Made by a program: the position numbers and the translations under genes
Part shown: positions 15,193 through 24,137 of the stretch, one piece after another
How the letters are laid out: each line of letters opens with the position of its first letter
Position numbering within the stretch: position 1 is the stretch's first letter
The notes under the pieces: model-generated
The model's input: only the letters and a program-made list of their open reading frames with translations
Databases searched by the model: none
Told to the model about the DNA's origin: nothing
Assembly: GCA_947372235.1 (NCBI GenBank)
Contig: CANBSW010000021.1
Coordinates: 1 to 39,870 of the forward strand
Reading direction: 5' to 3'
DNA length: 39,870 nucleotides
From: Chitinophagaceae bacterium
GTDB taxonomy: Bacteria > Bacteroidota > Bacteroidia > Chitinophagales > Chitinophagaceae

Positions 15193-16671
15193 TTATTTAA
15201 TTCTTTGCAGAAGCAATTCTTTCCATGCAAGGTACAGCTCATCATGAAGTTTTACTTCTTTGGGTTCAATCAACTGTAAACATTTCATATTTACAAATGC
15301 TTCTTTTTCATTCGAATAAATATTGGCCCCCAAACCTGCACCAATAGCCGCACCAACACTACCGTCACACTCATATAATTCAACCGGTGTGTTTGTAACA
15401 TTCACAAAAGCCTGAGCAAACACATCACTCAGAAAAAGATTGGCTTTACCTGCGCGTATAACGCTGGGTTGTAAACCATTACCACGCATAATATCCAATC
15501 CATAACGGAAAGAGAAAGCAATACCTTCCTGTGTGGCACGGAAAATATGAGCGGCAGTATGTTTATTAAGATCAATATTTTGAAGATGAGCCTGAACGGT
15601 TTGGTTGTTCAACATTCTTTCTGCACCATTACCAAAAGGAAGAATAGATAAACCATCACTTCCGGGTTGGATATTTCTTGCGGCATCATTAATTTGCGGA
15701 TAGCTGAGTTGGTTACCTGTAATATTTTTTACCCAACTGTTCATGATCCCTGTTCCATTGATGCATAACAAGATCCCGATCCTGTTTTGTTCTGTTGTAT
15801 GATTTACATGCGCAAAACTGTTTACACGGGATTGTTTATCATACGCCAGAGAATCACTAACACTATAAATAACACCGGAAGTACCTGCTGTTGCTGCCAC
15901 TTCGCCGGGTTGCAATACATTTAGTGATAAAGCATTGTTTTGCTGGTCGCCTGCTTTGTATGAAACGGGAATATTGGCTTTGAGAGAAAGTGTTGCAGCA
16001 ATATCTTCTCTCAATAAACCATGTGTGGTAAAGACATTTTTTATTTCTGGTATGATGGAGGCATTAAATCCATAATAACTGAACACATCTTTTGATAATT
16101 CATGATTAGCAAAATCCCAAAAAATACCTTCTGATAATGCAGAGATGGTTGTAGTGGTTTGACCGCTTAATTTCATCGCTATAAAATCTCCCGGCAATAA
16201 AACCTGGTGTATTTTTTCATACACATCAGGCTCATTGGCTTTTACCCAGGCGAGTTTGGAAGCGGTAAAATTTCCGGGTGAATTTAAGAGGTGCGATAAA
16301 CACTGCTCTTCTCCAATTTCCTGAAATGCTTTGTTTCCAAAACTTACTGCACGGCTATCACACCAGATAATACTATCCCGTAAAACTTTTTGGTCCTTAT
16401 CTATCAATACCAATCCATGCATCTGGTAAGCGATACCGATCGCACTGATATCTTTCGGATCGTATTTTTTTGTTGAATTGGCTTTCAGGATAGCTTCCTG
16501 CACATGCAGCCACCACATTTCTGGCGATTGTTCTGCCCATCCGGGTTGTAAAGCGGTAATACCTGTTTCTGTTTCGGGGTATTGTGCAGAGGCAATGGAT
16601 TGTTGGGTGGCTGCATCTACCACAGAAACTTTAATCGAAGAAGTGCCTACGTCTATTCCTAATAATAACAT
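15193..16671 (-). CDS. xylB: Xylulokinase XylB
   Basis: Phosphorylates D-xylulose to xylulose 5-phosphate; FGGY kinase family, cytoplasmic. The track ORF begins at a TTG (16698). The ATG at 16671 directly precedes MLLLGIDVGTSSIKVSVVD, the phosphate loop at the correct N-terminal distance, so I use it (492 aa). Other landmarks are GIAYQMHGLVLID, IIWCDSRA, KLAWVKANEPDVYEKI, LLPGDFIAMKLSG, YKAGDQQNNALSLN, ATAGTSGVIY and DGSVGAAIGAG. It is the first gene of the xylBA pair. Confidence 0.97.
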   Translation of the reverse strand: MLLLGIDVGTSSIKVSVVDAATQQSIASAQYPETETGITALQPGWAEQSPEMWWLHVQEAILKANSTKKYDPKDISAIGIAYQMHGLVLIDKDQKVLRDSIIWCDSRAVSFGNKAFQEIGEEQCLSHLLNSPGNFTASKLAWVKANEPDVYEKIHQVLLPGDFIAMKLSGQTTTTISALSEGIFWDFANHELSKDVFSYYGFNASIIPEIKNVFTTHGLLREDIAATLSLKANIPVSYKAGDQQNNALSLNVLQPGEVAATAGTSGVIYSVSDSLAYDKQSRVNSFAHVNHTTEQNRIGILLCINGTGIMNSWVKNITGNQLSYPQINDAARNIQPGSDGLSILPFGNGAERMLNNQTVQAHLQNIDLNKHTAAHIFRATQEGIAFSFRYGLDIMRGNGLQPSVIRAGKANLFLSDVFAQAFVNVTNTPVELYECDGSVGAAIGAGLGANIYSNEKEAFVNMKCLQLIEPKEVKLHDELYLAWKELLLQRIK

Positions 16672-16870
16672 GTATTCTTTTTTATGGCTTACGGGCAATT
16701 TGATCTATTATCCCTGCCAGTTTATTCCTTATAACCGATCAATATACGCATATTGTTTACATGAAAAACCGGTAATTATTTTCTACAGAAAAACTACCGT
16801 TCATTCGTTAGTTTTTGAAAGCCTTTCTTACTCTTTTTTTATTGTCGATTTACCATTTCTTTTACCATCA
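16672..16870. other. 199-bp gap between CE15 and xylB, possible internal promoter region
   Basis: AT-rich with pyrimidine-rich runs on the plus strand (CTTACTCTTTTTTTATTG region). No inverted repeat or defensible Bacteroidota promoter (TTTG - 19/20 - TANNTTTG) was found. AACCGATCAATA near 16734 resembles half of the LacI-type operator but lacks the other half. It is the longest non-hairpin gap in the minus-strand series, so a separate xylBA promoter is possible. Confidence 0.4.
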
Positions 16871-18268
16871 TTATTTAAAATATCGTTCGGCAAACCTGAT
16901 AAAAGTAGGCCAGTTGGGAACCGGGGTATGACCCGCAGTATGTTGCCTGAAAGCAATTTCTCCATCTGTTAAAGTAGTTTCTACGGGTGGAAAATCGACA
17001 GTTCCCAGGTCTTTCTTGCCAAGCAGTTTATAAACCGGGCCAGCATGAACCCCTCCTAAAAACATTCCTTTGGCATCAACCCATCCATCGCCTTTTTCAC
17101 CGGCGCTGATAAATACAGGTCTTGGGGCACACATAGCCACCAACTCATGAGCATCTACCGGCATATCTCCCCAGGTAAGCGGACCGGCATATTTGATAAA
17201 GTTTCCTGCCATCCAGTGATACTCGCCTGAGCTTGCCACATTTTCTACCAATTCCCCCGCATTTCTACGGTGTAGTTTTACACCACCTTCTCCTGATGAA
17301 CTGATGAAAGCAATCGCAAAACGCGGATCATATGCCATGGTTACTACCGTTGCCTTACCATAACGCGAATGTCCTTCAATACCTACTTTTTTGGCATCTA
17401 CCGCCTTATCTGTTTCAAAATAATCCAATGCTTTACTCGCACCCCATGCCCATGCACGTAAGGAACCCCAATCATCGGCTTTACGTGTTTGACCTTTGTT
17501 CATCAATCCAATAATACCCTGTGTTAAACCGGCACCATTATCGGCCTGAATACTTCCGGGAACAATGATGGCATAACCCCATCCTTTTGCTAAAAGTTGC
17601 TGTTGCCAACCCGGTTCTGCCGGCTTTTGTGAAGATGTGGCGGATGGTGCAGGCATTCGGAATCCCGGAGGAAAAATAAATCCAAATTCCATGATCACAG
17701 GAACAGGGCCTGTTGCATTGGCGGGTGTTATTACTGTTAATTGTATATCAACGGTGATCTGCGGGTAAGAAGAATTGTCTACATGCCCCACCAGTTTTTT
17801 GGTGATCACCGGAATAGCTCCATTGGTTTCATTAACAGTGCTCACCACTTCCCATTTAACGGAAGGAAGGTTTTTTGGAACACGCCCATAGATCTCTCTG
17901 TCAAAATCTTCCACGATCTCCGGCCTGCGCTGGTTCCACCACATTTTTGCAGTGGTCACTTTTTTGCCATTCTTTAAAACCAGGGGATCAGGCAGATCAG
18001 GAAAAGGATTGGCTTTTGCCTCATCATAGTTGGCCGCATTGGGGGCTTTTGGGTCATTGCCATTGGCACCCTGGCGTATAGAACTGATGTGTAAAAGATC
18101 CAACATCTTTTTATAATCCTGCTCGGTCAGTTGCCGAACACTATCAGCAGAACGCCTGCGGGCAATACTATCTGCCGGGGATAATCTTGGTGGCTGAGCT
18201 AACAAAGAAGAACAAAACAGCATAGCAACCAAAAAAAAACAGACTGGCTTCTTTAACAAATAATTCAT
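16871..18268 (-). CDS. CE15 glucuronoyl esterase (4-O-methyl-glucuronoyl methylesterase)
   Basis: Hydrolyses ester bonds between (4-O-methyl)glucuronate of xylan and lignin alcohols. 465 aa with a signal peptide (..VAMLFCSSLLAQ). An N-terminal ~60-residue linker or extension precedes the alpha/beta-hydrolase domain. The nucleophile elbow GHSRYGKAT gives S301 with the conserved R302 and K305. E327 in SSSGEGG fits the non-canonical acid of bacterial CE15, E391/D394 lie where the canonical acid is expected, and HTAGHTPVPNW holds the catalytic His (H443 or H447). Companion alpha-glucuronidases on the other strand support the call. It lies between susD (with a strong terminator between them) and xylB. 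Confidence 0.93.
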   Translation of the reverse strand: MNYLLKKPVCFFLVAMLFCSSLLAQPPRLSPADSIARRRSADSVRQLTEQDYKKMLDLLHISSIRQGANGNDPKAPNAANYDEAKANPFPDLPDPLVLKNGKKVTTAKMWWNQRRPEIVEDFDREIYGRVPKNLPSVKWEVVSTVNETNGAIPVITKKLVGHVDNSSYPQITVDIQLTVITPANATGPVPVIMEFGFIFPPGFRMPAPSATSSQKPAEPGWQQQLLAKGWGYAIIVPGSIQADNGAGLTQGIIGLMNKGQTRKADDWGSLRAWAWGASKALDYFETDKAVDAKKVGIEGHSRYGKATVVTMAYDPRFAIAFISSSGEGGVKLHRRNAGELVENVASSGEYHWMAGNFIKYAGPLTWGDMPVDAHELVAMCAPRPVFISAGEKGDGWVDAKGMFLGGVHAGPVYKLLGKKDLGTVDFPPVETTLTDGEIAFRQHTAGHTPVPNWPTFIRFAERYFK

Positions 18269-18344
18269 TGAAAAAAATTAAGGATGCGTAAATGAATAAG
18301 TGCTTGCTGACCTAACCGGTAGTTTTAAATATTATTCCAAAGGT

Positions 18345-18386
18345 AAAGAGGCAGAATACAGAAACCTTTCTGTATTCTGCCTCTTT
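18345..18386. terminator. Strong bidirectional intrinsic terminator after susD
   Basis: Perfect 20-bp stem AAAGAGGCAGAATACAGAAA / TTTCTGTATTCTGCCTCTTT (18345-18364 and 18367-18386) with a CC centre and T-rich tails in both directions. It lies 31 bp past the susD stop, so it should end or sharply reduce transcription from susCD into the CE15-xyl-ara genes. Confidence 0.88.
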
Positions 18387-18417
18387 TATTAAGTAACAAA
18401 TTACTGTTTCTTTTACA

Positions 18418-20241
18418 TTAATAACCCGTATTCTGTGGAAACGCCGGACCTTCTACCACCCTGTCTATCTGTGTTTGCGGTATTGGGCGCAGCACATGGA
18501 AAGGTTTGATATTGGGAGCCGCTTCAGGATTCCATAAAGTTACCCGGTTGAGCAGAGATTTGGTACGCACCAGATCCAGCCACCTTTGCCATTCACCAAA
18601 GAATTCACGGCTGCGTTCATCAAGGATAAAATCCAATGTTACATCTGATGCAGTAATGGTCAATGCAGTTGCCGCAGCTGTATTTTGTGCAGCTGTATTG
18701 GTTTTACGAAATGCTGATCTTTGTCGTACTGCGTTCAGCATATTAGCTGCTTCTGTCAATTTTCCATCTTTAAAATACGCTTCTGCAGCTATCATATAAA
18801 CATCAGAAAAACGATAGATGACTACCGGCCTTGTGGAAGGGTCATTAAAATTAGCTCCCCTGCTTGGGTCCATGAATTTCTTCACGGAAGGGAAATAAGT
18901 ATTTGACCAAAGACTTGGCGGTATGATGATTCCTTTAAAAGGAGTGGTTCCGTTAAACTGTGGCGCGCCGGTAATTTCTGTATCAGGGATCCAGATGGCT
19001 GTGTCAACACCCGGGGTCATTGTATAAGTAATACCACGCGTATTACCCGCAGCTGCAGCAGTATTGGTAATGGCTGTGTTTGAGATCCATACTTTTTGAA
19101 AAGTATTGTCGTAACGCGAATCATTTACCCTGTTTACAAAAGCCTGGTCGAGCAGATAACGTTTACCAGCATTCACGCCACTGGCAATTAATGCACTGTT
19201 AGGACGGGTACGGATAAACGGACGTCCATTGGCTGCATCACGGATCATATCGGATGTACCACTATTTACCAATACACCCGATCCATTTTTGTTAGAATTG
19301 ATCCCACTGTTGGAAGGATAATTCCAGATATAGAACCATGGCGTTAAATTCTGTGCCCCGCCACCTGCTGCTCCGCCACCAACAGTATATTGTCCGTATT
19401 TGGGATCGCTGCTGTGATCACTTACAAACATGGTTTCTTTTCCATAATCATTGGCCGGAACAAATGCATCGCCATAATCTGCCCACAGATCCAATCCATA
19501 CGTGGCTTTGTTTGTAATGATTCCGCTCGCGATGGTCCATGCCTGCTGAAAATCAGTTTGTGTACCATTCAACCAGCCTCTTGTTAAATACACTTTTGCC
19601 AACAGGTATAAAGCAACCGGTTTAGTAGCGGCTTTACCGAGGAATGGATCGGTTGGTGTATTGGGAAGATCAGCTGATGCTTCGGTGAGATCTTTGATGA
19701 TCTGTGCATACACATCGGCAACCGGCTGGCGCGAATCTGCCTGTGAGGGTGCCGTGATGAAAGTAATATGCAAGGGCACATCACCAAAGAATTGAACCAG
19801 GTTAAAATACCAGAACGCACGAAGAAATTTTGCCTGTGCCAAATATTGTTTTCGTGTTGCATCGGGCAGATCAATGGATTGTCCGTACTGCAATACACCA
19901 TTCAGTGTATTGATATCTGTGTATGCCGTATTCCACCAACCTTCTACTGTTGAACTGTTCAACCCATTGTAATTATACAAAGGCAGGCTGCTGGCACTGG
20001 CACCGGCAAGGTGCTCATCGGTACCTGCAACCATCTGTGCACTGAAGCCCTCTGTACCCCATGCACTGCGGATATCATTGTATACACCGGAGATGCCGCC
20101 GAGCACACCCGCCGGACTGTTAAAGAAAGATGGAACAATGCTTGATTGCGGATGCTCTTCGAGTAGCTTTTTACAACTGTTCATAAACATCGTAGCGCTT
20201 ATGAGTAGTGTAGTGTAAAGTATTTTATGGTAGCGTTTCAT
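18418..20241 (-). CDS. SusD/RagB-family glycan-binding lipoprotein
   Basis: Surface lipoprotein that caps the SusC channel and binds the oligosaccharide. 607 aa. SPII signal with C23 (..MFMNSCKKLLEEHPQS). RagB/SusD hallmarks are an N-terminal TPR-like region with KFLRAFWYFNLVQFFGDVPL, the middle repeat LTEASADLPNTP, and the C-terminal VIYRFSDVYMIAAEAYFK, LNAVRQRSA and ILDERSREFFGEWQRWLDLVRT. It is 21 bp downstream of susC, the standard arrangement. Cargo is inferred to be glucuronoarabinoxylan oligosaccharide from the neighbouring enzymes. Confidence 0.97.
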   Translation of the reverse strand: MKRYHKILYTTLLISATMFMNSCKKLLEEHPQSSIVPSFFNSPAGVLGGISGVYNDIRSAWGTEGFSAQMVAGTDEHLAGASASSLPLYNYNGLNSSTVEGWWNTAYTDINTLNGVLQYGQSIDLPDATRKQYLAQAKFLRAFWYFNLVQFFGDVPLHITFITAPSQADSRQPVADVYAQIIKDLTEASADLPNTPTDPFLGKAATKPVALYLLAKVYLTRGWLNGTQTDFQQAWTIASGIITNKATYGLDLWADYGDAFVPANDYGKETMFVSDHSSDPKYGQYTVGGGAAGGGAQNLTPWFYIWNYPSNSGINSNKNGSGVLVNSGTSDMIRDAANGRPFIRTRPNSALIASGVNAGKRYLLDQAFVNRVNDSRYDNTFQKVWISNTAITNTAAAAGNTRGITYTMTPGVDTAIWIPDTEITGAPQFNGTTPFKGIIIPPSLWSNTYFPSVKKFMDPSRGANFNDPSTRPVVIYRFSDVYMIAAEAYFKDGKLTEAANMLNAVRQRSAFRKTNTAAQNTAAATALTITASDVTLDFILDERSREFFGEWQRWLDLVRTKSLLNRVTLWNPEAAPNIKPFHVLRPIPQTQIDRVVEGPAFPQNTGY

Positions 20242-20262
20242 ATATTATCTGTTTTATTCGTT

Positions 20263-23200
20263 TTAGAATTTTACGTTCACACCGATCGTGAATTGACGTT
20301 GTGACGGGTTATTGGCATTCACACTGATCTGACGTGATGGAACTCCCGCATCAGAACCTGCTGCAGCAACAGAGCCACCATAACCGTTCCCTTCGGGATC
20401 AGGCCCAAAACCATCCCGCACAAAAGGAGCATAAATAATAAACGGATTGGTCACATTCACATAAAAATGGAAGGAACTGATTCCGGTTTTCTTTAATACA
20501 GAAGCAGGTATCTCATACCCCAGATTAATGCTCCTGCATTTGATGAATGATCCATCCTGGTATCCCAGTGTTGAACCAAACAATAACCTGTCGGTTCCTG
20601 CATCCGGTGCAGGGAAAGCATCGGTAGCATTGGTGCGTGTCCAGTAATCCGTTCTCAACTGGTTTACACGTCCCTGGTTATAAAAAGGATAGCCCTGTGC
20701 ACCACCATCGGCTGTGAGGTATGGAACCAGCACTTTCATTCCCATTCTTGCAAAGATCACGATCGACATGTCAAAGCCTTTATAGCTAAAACGATTGGTG
20801 ATACCACCTTCCCATTGCGGTTGAAAATTTCCTAAGACCTGCCTGTCATTCGCATCAATTTTTCCATCACCATTCAAGTCCTGTGCCCTGATTTGTCCGG
20901 GATATTGTAAGGGTGAAGTTTGAGCGGCCAACAATCCTTTCGCAGAATCAGACAACTGCCAGATACCGATCTTTCTTACGTCGTAAATAACAGAAAGAGG
21001 TTGCCCTACAAACCAGCCATTTCCTTTATTTTCTTTTTCTGCTTCCGTTGTTAACTGTGTGATCTTTTCACGATTGAAATAAAAATTCAGATCTGTGCTC
21101 CAGGTAAATCCTGTACGTGTTTGAATATTCAAACTGCTCAGGTTTACTTCAATTCCACTACCTTCTGTTTTTCCCAAATTCTTCAAAGTACTTCCTGCAC
21201 CGTTACTGGCAGGCAGGTTAACAGATAAGAGAATATCTTTTGTTTGCTGTTTATATACTTCCACCGAACCGGTGATCCTGTTTTTCAGCAAACCGAAATC
21301 AACACCAATATTGGTTTGGGATGTTGACTGCCAGGTAAGACTTTTATTAGCCAATGAGGTAACGGTATAGGCAAGTTGGTTTCCTGAAGTGCTTTGCCCA
21401 AAATTGTAAGTACTTGCCGTTAGTGCACCAAGGGTAGCATAAGCACCTACGTTACGGTTTCCTGAAATACCCCATCCGCCTCTTAATTTAAGCGTGGAAA
21501 CAAAGTTCACAGACTTCATGAATTTTTCATTCGCAATATTCCATCCAACAGCAAATGCAGGATAGGTAAAATACTGGTAGCCGGGTGATAAGTTGGAAGA
21601 GCCGTCCACACGAACGGTTGCTGTTAAGAGGTAACGGTTATCATACCCATAATTCGCACGGCCCATATAAGATACAAGCCCTGATTCTGAAAAGCTACCG
21701 GCACTAACTGTTGGCTGACCACTTGCCAATCCAAAATTGGAGCTCTGAATATAATCTGCCGGAACACCTGTTACATTAAAGCCACTGCTCTGGCTATGAT
21801 CTTTGGTTACTTCAAATAATCCTGTAAGATCTAACCTGTGTTTTTGGTTAAATACTTTATTGTAAGAAACAATATGCTGGATATTATAACTCCAGCTTTC
21901 TGTATTGCTCACACTTGCATTGGAAGAGCTTTGTACCGTAGCAGAATTGGTATACGTAAGTGGTCCGTTATAACCATTTCCATTTGACTGGGAATAATCA
22001 AGACCTACATTTAAACGATATTTCAATCCATCCATGATCTGTACCTCACCATATAAACTGTTGAATGAACGCAATCTTCTGTTACGTGCAAGAATAGATG
22101 CATTTTTAGTGATCAATGTTAATGGACTAACTGTTGCAGCATCGATAGAACCGATGGCAGGATTGATGTTAACGGTTCCATCCGTATTATAAGGCGATGC
22201 CAATGGTGTAAGGCGCATCAATCCGCTTGGCACACCACCACCACCGGGTGTATTGGAATAACTTAACGTATTGATCGTATTCAAACCGATCTTCACATAT
22301 TTACTTACACGATGATCGATGGTTGAGCGCAGGGAATATCTTTCAAAACGCTGGTTTGGAATAATGCCTGTTTCATTATAGTATCCTCCACTTAAGCCAT
22401 ATTGCGTTCCGTCTGATCCTCCTGATAAACCTATTTGATGACTGGTGGTAAATCCATTCTGATAAATAAGATCCTGCCAGTCGGTAGAAACGCCTGCTGC
22501 CAGTGCATCTTTCTCTGCCTGTGTTAACAGATACGAAGAAGTACCCGCAGAAGTTGGCCAGTTAGAACGGTTATAGTTAGCAGCATCTGTTTTGAACTGT
22601 GAATAGTCAGCACCATTCATAACATTGTACTTACCCAATACACTGGAAATACCATGAAATGCATCATAACTCAAAACAGCCTTTCCTGTTCTGCCGCGTT
22701 TGGTGCTGATCAATATCACACCACCCGCACCCCTTGCTCCATAGATTGCCGTTGCGGATGCATCTTTCAATATTTCCATGCTCGAAACATCATCCGGAGC
22801 AATGTCATTAATGCTTCCTCCGAAAGGAATTCCATCTACTACCAGTAAAGGGCCATCCAATGCATCACTTGATCCTGATGAACTGGTAATGGTACGATTA
22901 CCGCGGATACGGATCTGTCCGCTGCCACCGGGTGTGGCACTATTGCTTACAATATCAACACCCGCTGTACGCCCTTTCAATTGTGCGATGAGGTTGGGAG
23001 AAGGTACTTCGCGCAAAGTTTCTCCTTTGATGGAAACCACAGAACCCGTAACATCTTTTTTACGCTGTGTTCCGTAACCAATCACGATTACCTGGTCCAG
23101 TTCTTTGTCATTTAACCTGAGTTTTACATCTGCAGAAGACATGCCTGCAGTGATCCTGATTTCCTGTGCGTCGTAACCAACATAAGAAATTACGAGTACA

Positions 23201-23475
23201 GAATTACCGACAACTGCAATACTATAATCGCCTTTCGCATCTGTATTAACACCAGTGGCAGTTCCTTTGATCAGAACTGAAGCACCATTGATAGCTTCTC
23301 CTTTTTCATTGGATACATGCCCTTTCACTGTTCTCTTTTGTGTTTGGGCATACAAACTGTTGGTTGGTACAATAACCGTTAAAGCGGCTGATACAGAAAA
23401 GGCCAGTATCATACTCAATAGTCTGAGCATTGTCTGTGTCTTTTTTTCAGATTGCCGCATGAGCAATAATTTCAT
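20263..23475 (-). CDS. SusC/RagA-family TonB-dependent transporter
   Basis: Outer-membrane TonB-dependent importer of oligosaccharides. The track start (23535) is a GTG; the ATG at 23475 (MKLLLMRQSEKKTQTM..) gives 1070 aa and a signal sequence ending near SLYAQ, so I prefer it. Domain order: a carboxypeptidase-like regulatory beta-sandwich (RTVKGHVSNEKGEAINGASV), then the plug with VIGYGTQRKKDVTGSV, IRIRGNRTI and the SusC-type SSMEILKDASATAIYGARG box, then a 22-strand barrel ending in a terminal Phe (FTIGVNVKF), as outer-membrane proteins do. It is the first gene of the minus-strand series, with susD 21 bp behind. A TTTTTTTT run just upstream and an operator candidate at 23696 mark its control region. 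Confidence 0.97.
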   Translation of the reverse strand: MKLLLMRQSEKKTQTMLRLLSMILAFSVSAALTVIVPTNSLYAQTQKRTVKGHVSNEKGEAINGASVLIKGTATGVNTDAKGDYSIAVVGNSVLVISYVGYDAQEIRITAGMSSADVKLRLNDKELDQVIVIGYGTQRKKDVTGSVVSIKGETLREVPSPNLIAQLKGRTAGVDIVSNSATPGGSGQIRIRGNRTITSSSGSSDALDGPLLVVDGIPFGGSINDIAPDDVSSMEILKDASATAIYGARGAGGVILISTKRGRTGKAVLSYDAFHGISSVLGKYNVMNGADYSQFKTDAANYNRSNWPTSAGTSSYLLTQAEKDALAAGVSTDWQDLIYQNGFTTSHQIGLSGGSDGTQYGLSGGYYNETGIIPNQRFERYSLRSTIDHRVSKYVKIGLNTINTLSYSNTPGGGGVPSGLMRLTPLASPYNTDGTVNINPAIGSIDAATVSPLTLITKNASILARNRRLRSFNSLYGEVQIMDGLKYRLNVGLDYSQSNGNGYNGPLTYTNSATVQSSSNASVSNTESWSYNIQHIVSYNKVFNQKHRLDLTGLFEVTKDHSQSSGFNVTGVPADYIQSSNFGLASGQPTVSAGSFSESGLVSYMGRANYGYDNRYLLTATVRVDGSSNLSPGYQYFTYPAFAVGWNIANEKFMKSVNFVSTLKLRGGWGISGNRNVGAYATLGALTASTYNFGQSTSGNQLAYTVTSLANKSLTWQSTSQTNIGVDFGLLKNRITGSVEVYKQQTKDILLSVNLPASNGAGSTLKNLGKTEGSGIEVNLSSLNIQTRTGFTWSTDLNFYFNREKITQLTTEAEKENKGNGWFVGQPLSVIYDVRKIGIWQLSDSAKGLLAAQTSPLQYPGQIRAQDLNGDGKIDANDRQVLGNFQPQWEGGITNRFSYKGFDMSIVIFARMGMKVLVPYLTADGGAQGYPFYNQGRVNQLRTDYWTRTNATDAFPAPDAGTDRLLFGSTLGYQDGSFIKCRSINLGYEIPASVLKKTGISSFHFYVNVTNPFIIYAPFVRDGFGPDPEGNGYGGSVAAAGSDAGVPSRQISVNANNPSQRQFTIGVNVKF

Positions 23476-23695
23476 AAGTGTTTTTTTTGATAATGTGAAA
23501 GAATGGCCATTACCTTGTTGAATGACCGGTTTCACTGCATTATATGCAGCGCAAATAATAGACTGGCGGGTGGATTTAGCTGGTATTATTCATATAGCAA
23601 TCGTTGGGTTCTGGCTGTTTAAGATTTGGTTTCTGTTGGTTCGAAATGAAGTATTTTTTATTTTCCGGTATTACTGATTCTATTTTATTAAATTT

Positions 23696-23707
23696 CAATC
23701 GGTTGCA
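23696..23707 (-). promoter_or_regulatory. LacI-family operator candidate, susC side
   Basis: CAATCGGTTGCA on the plus strand is the exact complement of TGCAACCGATTG found at 24074 and 25201. It lies about 160 bp before the GTG and 220 bp before the ATG of susC, in the place expected for control of the minus-strand operon. Confidence 0.7.
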
Positions 23708-24071
23708 TATATAGAAAATGGTATTTTAGCCTGTATTATTGCATACTTTTTTAGCTGTTCCTGCTTTTTTTCTCTTTAAAAAATGATTCTGAAAAAACCG
23801 GCACCTTGCCAGGCACCGGGTGATGAAAAAACCAACTTGCCGAAAAAGTGAGTTGCTTATTGATGCATGCGTTGTTTCGGAATATCGCTGTGATGCATTG
23901 ATAGCAAGTATTTACAAAAGGAATGAAAACAGTAAGATGAAGGAAATGCCTTCCTGCTTTGGGTTTATTAAGAAATATGAGCTGCATTTTCTGCATGTAA
24001 GCAATCGTTTTTATTACACAAACCGACGATTTTTTATGTAATTAAAACCAATATCGGAAGTTTTTTCGAAA

Positions 24072-24087
24072 ATGCAACCGATTGCAT
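24072..24087. promoter_or_regulatory. LacI-family operator candidate upstream of lacI1
   Basis: ATGCAACCGATTGCAT matches its own reverse complement at 14 of 16 positions, as expected for a dimeric LacI-type repressor with a central CG. It is 50 bp upstream of the lacI1 ATG and so likely mediates autoregulation and control of the plus-strand genes. Confidence 0.75.
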
Positions 24088-24137
24088 AACTTTTTTTTTA
24101 AAAAGGCATAACTTAGTTTCACAAAGTTCCCTGTATT

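Larger units (their letters stand above)
23476..24137. promoter_or_regulatory. Divergent control region between susC and lacI1
   Basis: About 660 bp with no convincing gene; the overlapping 73- and 81-codon ORFs on the two strands look accidental. It holds two LacI-type operator candidates (23696 and 24072), a GCAATCGTTGG half-site-like word (23598), a small CTGCAT/ATGCAG palindrome (23535-23549) and long A/T runs. The nonamer GCATAACTT occurs twice, 22 bp apart (24084 and 24106), the second copy close to lacI1. Promoters for both directions should lie here. TAACTTAG at 24109 is a poor match to TANNTTTG, so I do not assign one. Confidence 0.7.

Noticed and set aside
16728-16748. AACCGATCAATA as a fourth LacI operator before xylB
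   Set aside because: Only one half matches; the other half-site is missing.
23535-23549. CTGCAT-TAT-ATGCAG palindrome as a susC operator
   Set aside because: Arms are only 6 bp and the site overlaps the unlikely GTG start; no second copy seen.
23552-23561. TATTATTTG (minus strand) as a Bacteroidota -7 promoter box for susC
   Set aside because: One base too long for TANNTTTG and no -33 TTTG at the required spacing.
23806-23822. CCGGCACCTTGCCAGGCACCGG as a terminator stem
   Set aside because: It is mostly a direct repeat of GGCACC, not a dyad; self-complementarity is poor.
24001-24020. GCAATCGTTTTT as an additional operator
   Set aside because: Shares nine bases with the variant word but no dyad symmetry; could be chance in AT-rich DNA.
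23751-24041. Overlapping small ORFs of 73 and 81 codons on both strands in the susC-lacI1 gap
   Set aside because: They overlap each other and regulatory sites, have no recognisable domain, and would leave the divergent promoters inside coding DNA. More likely accidental.
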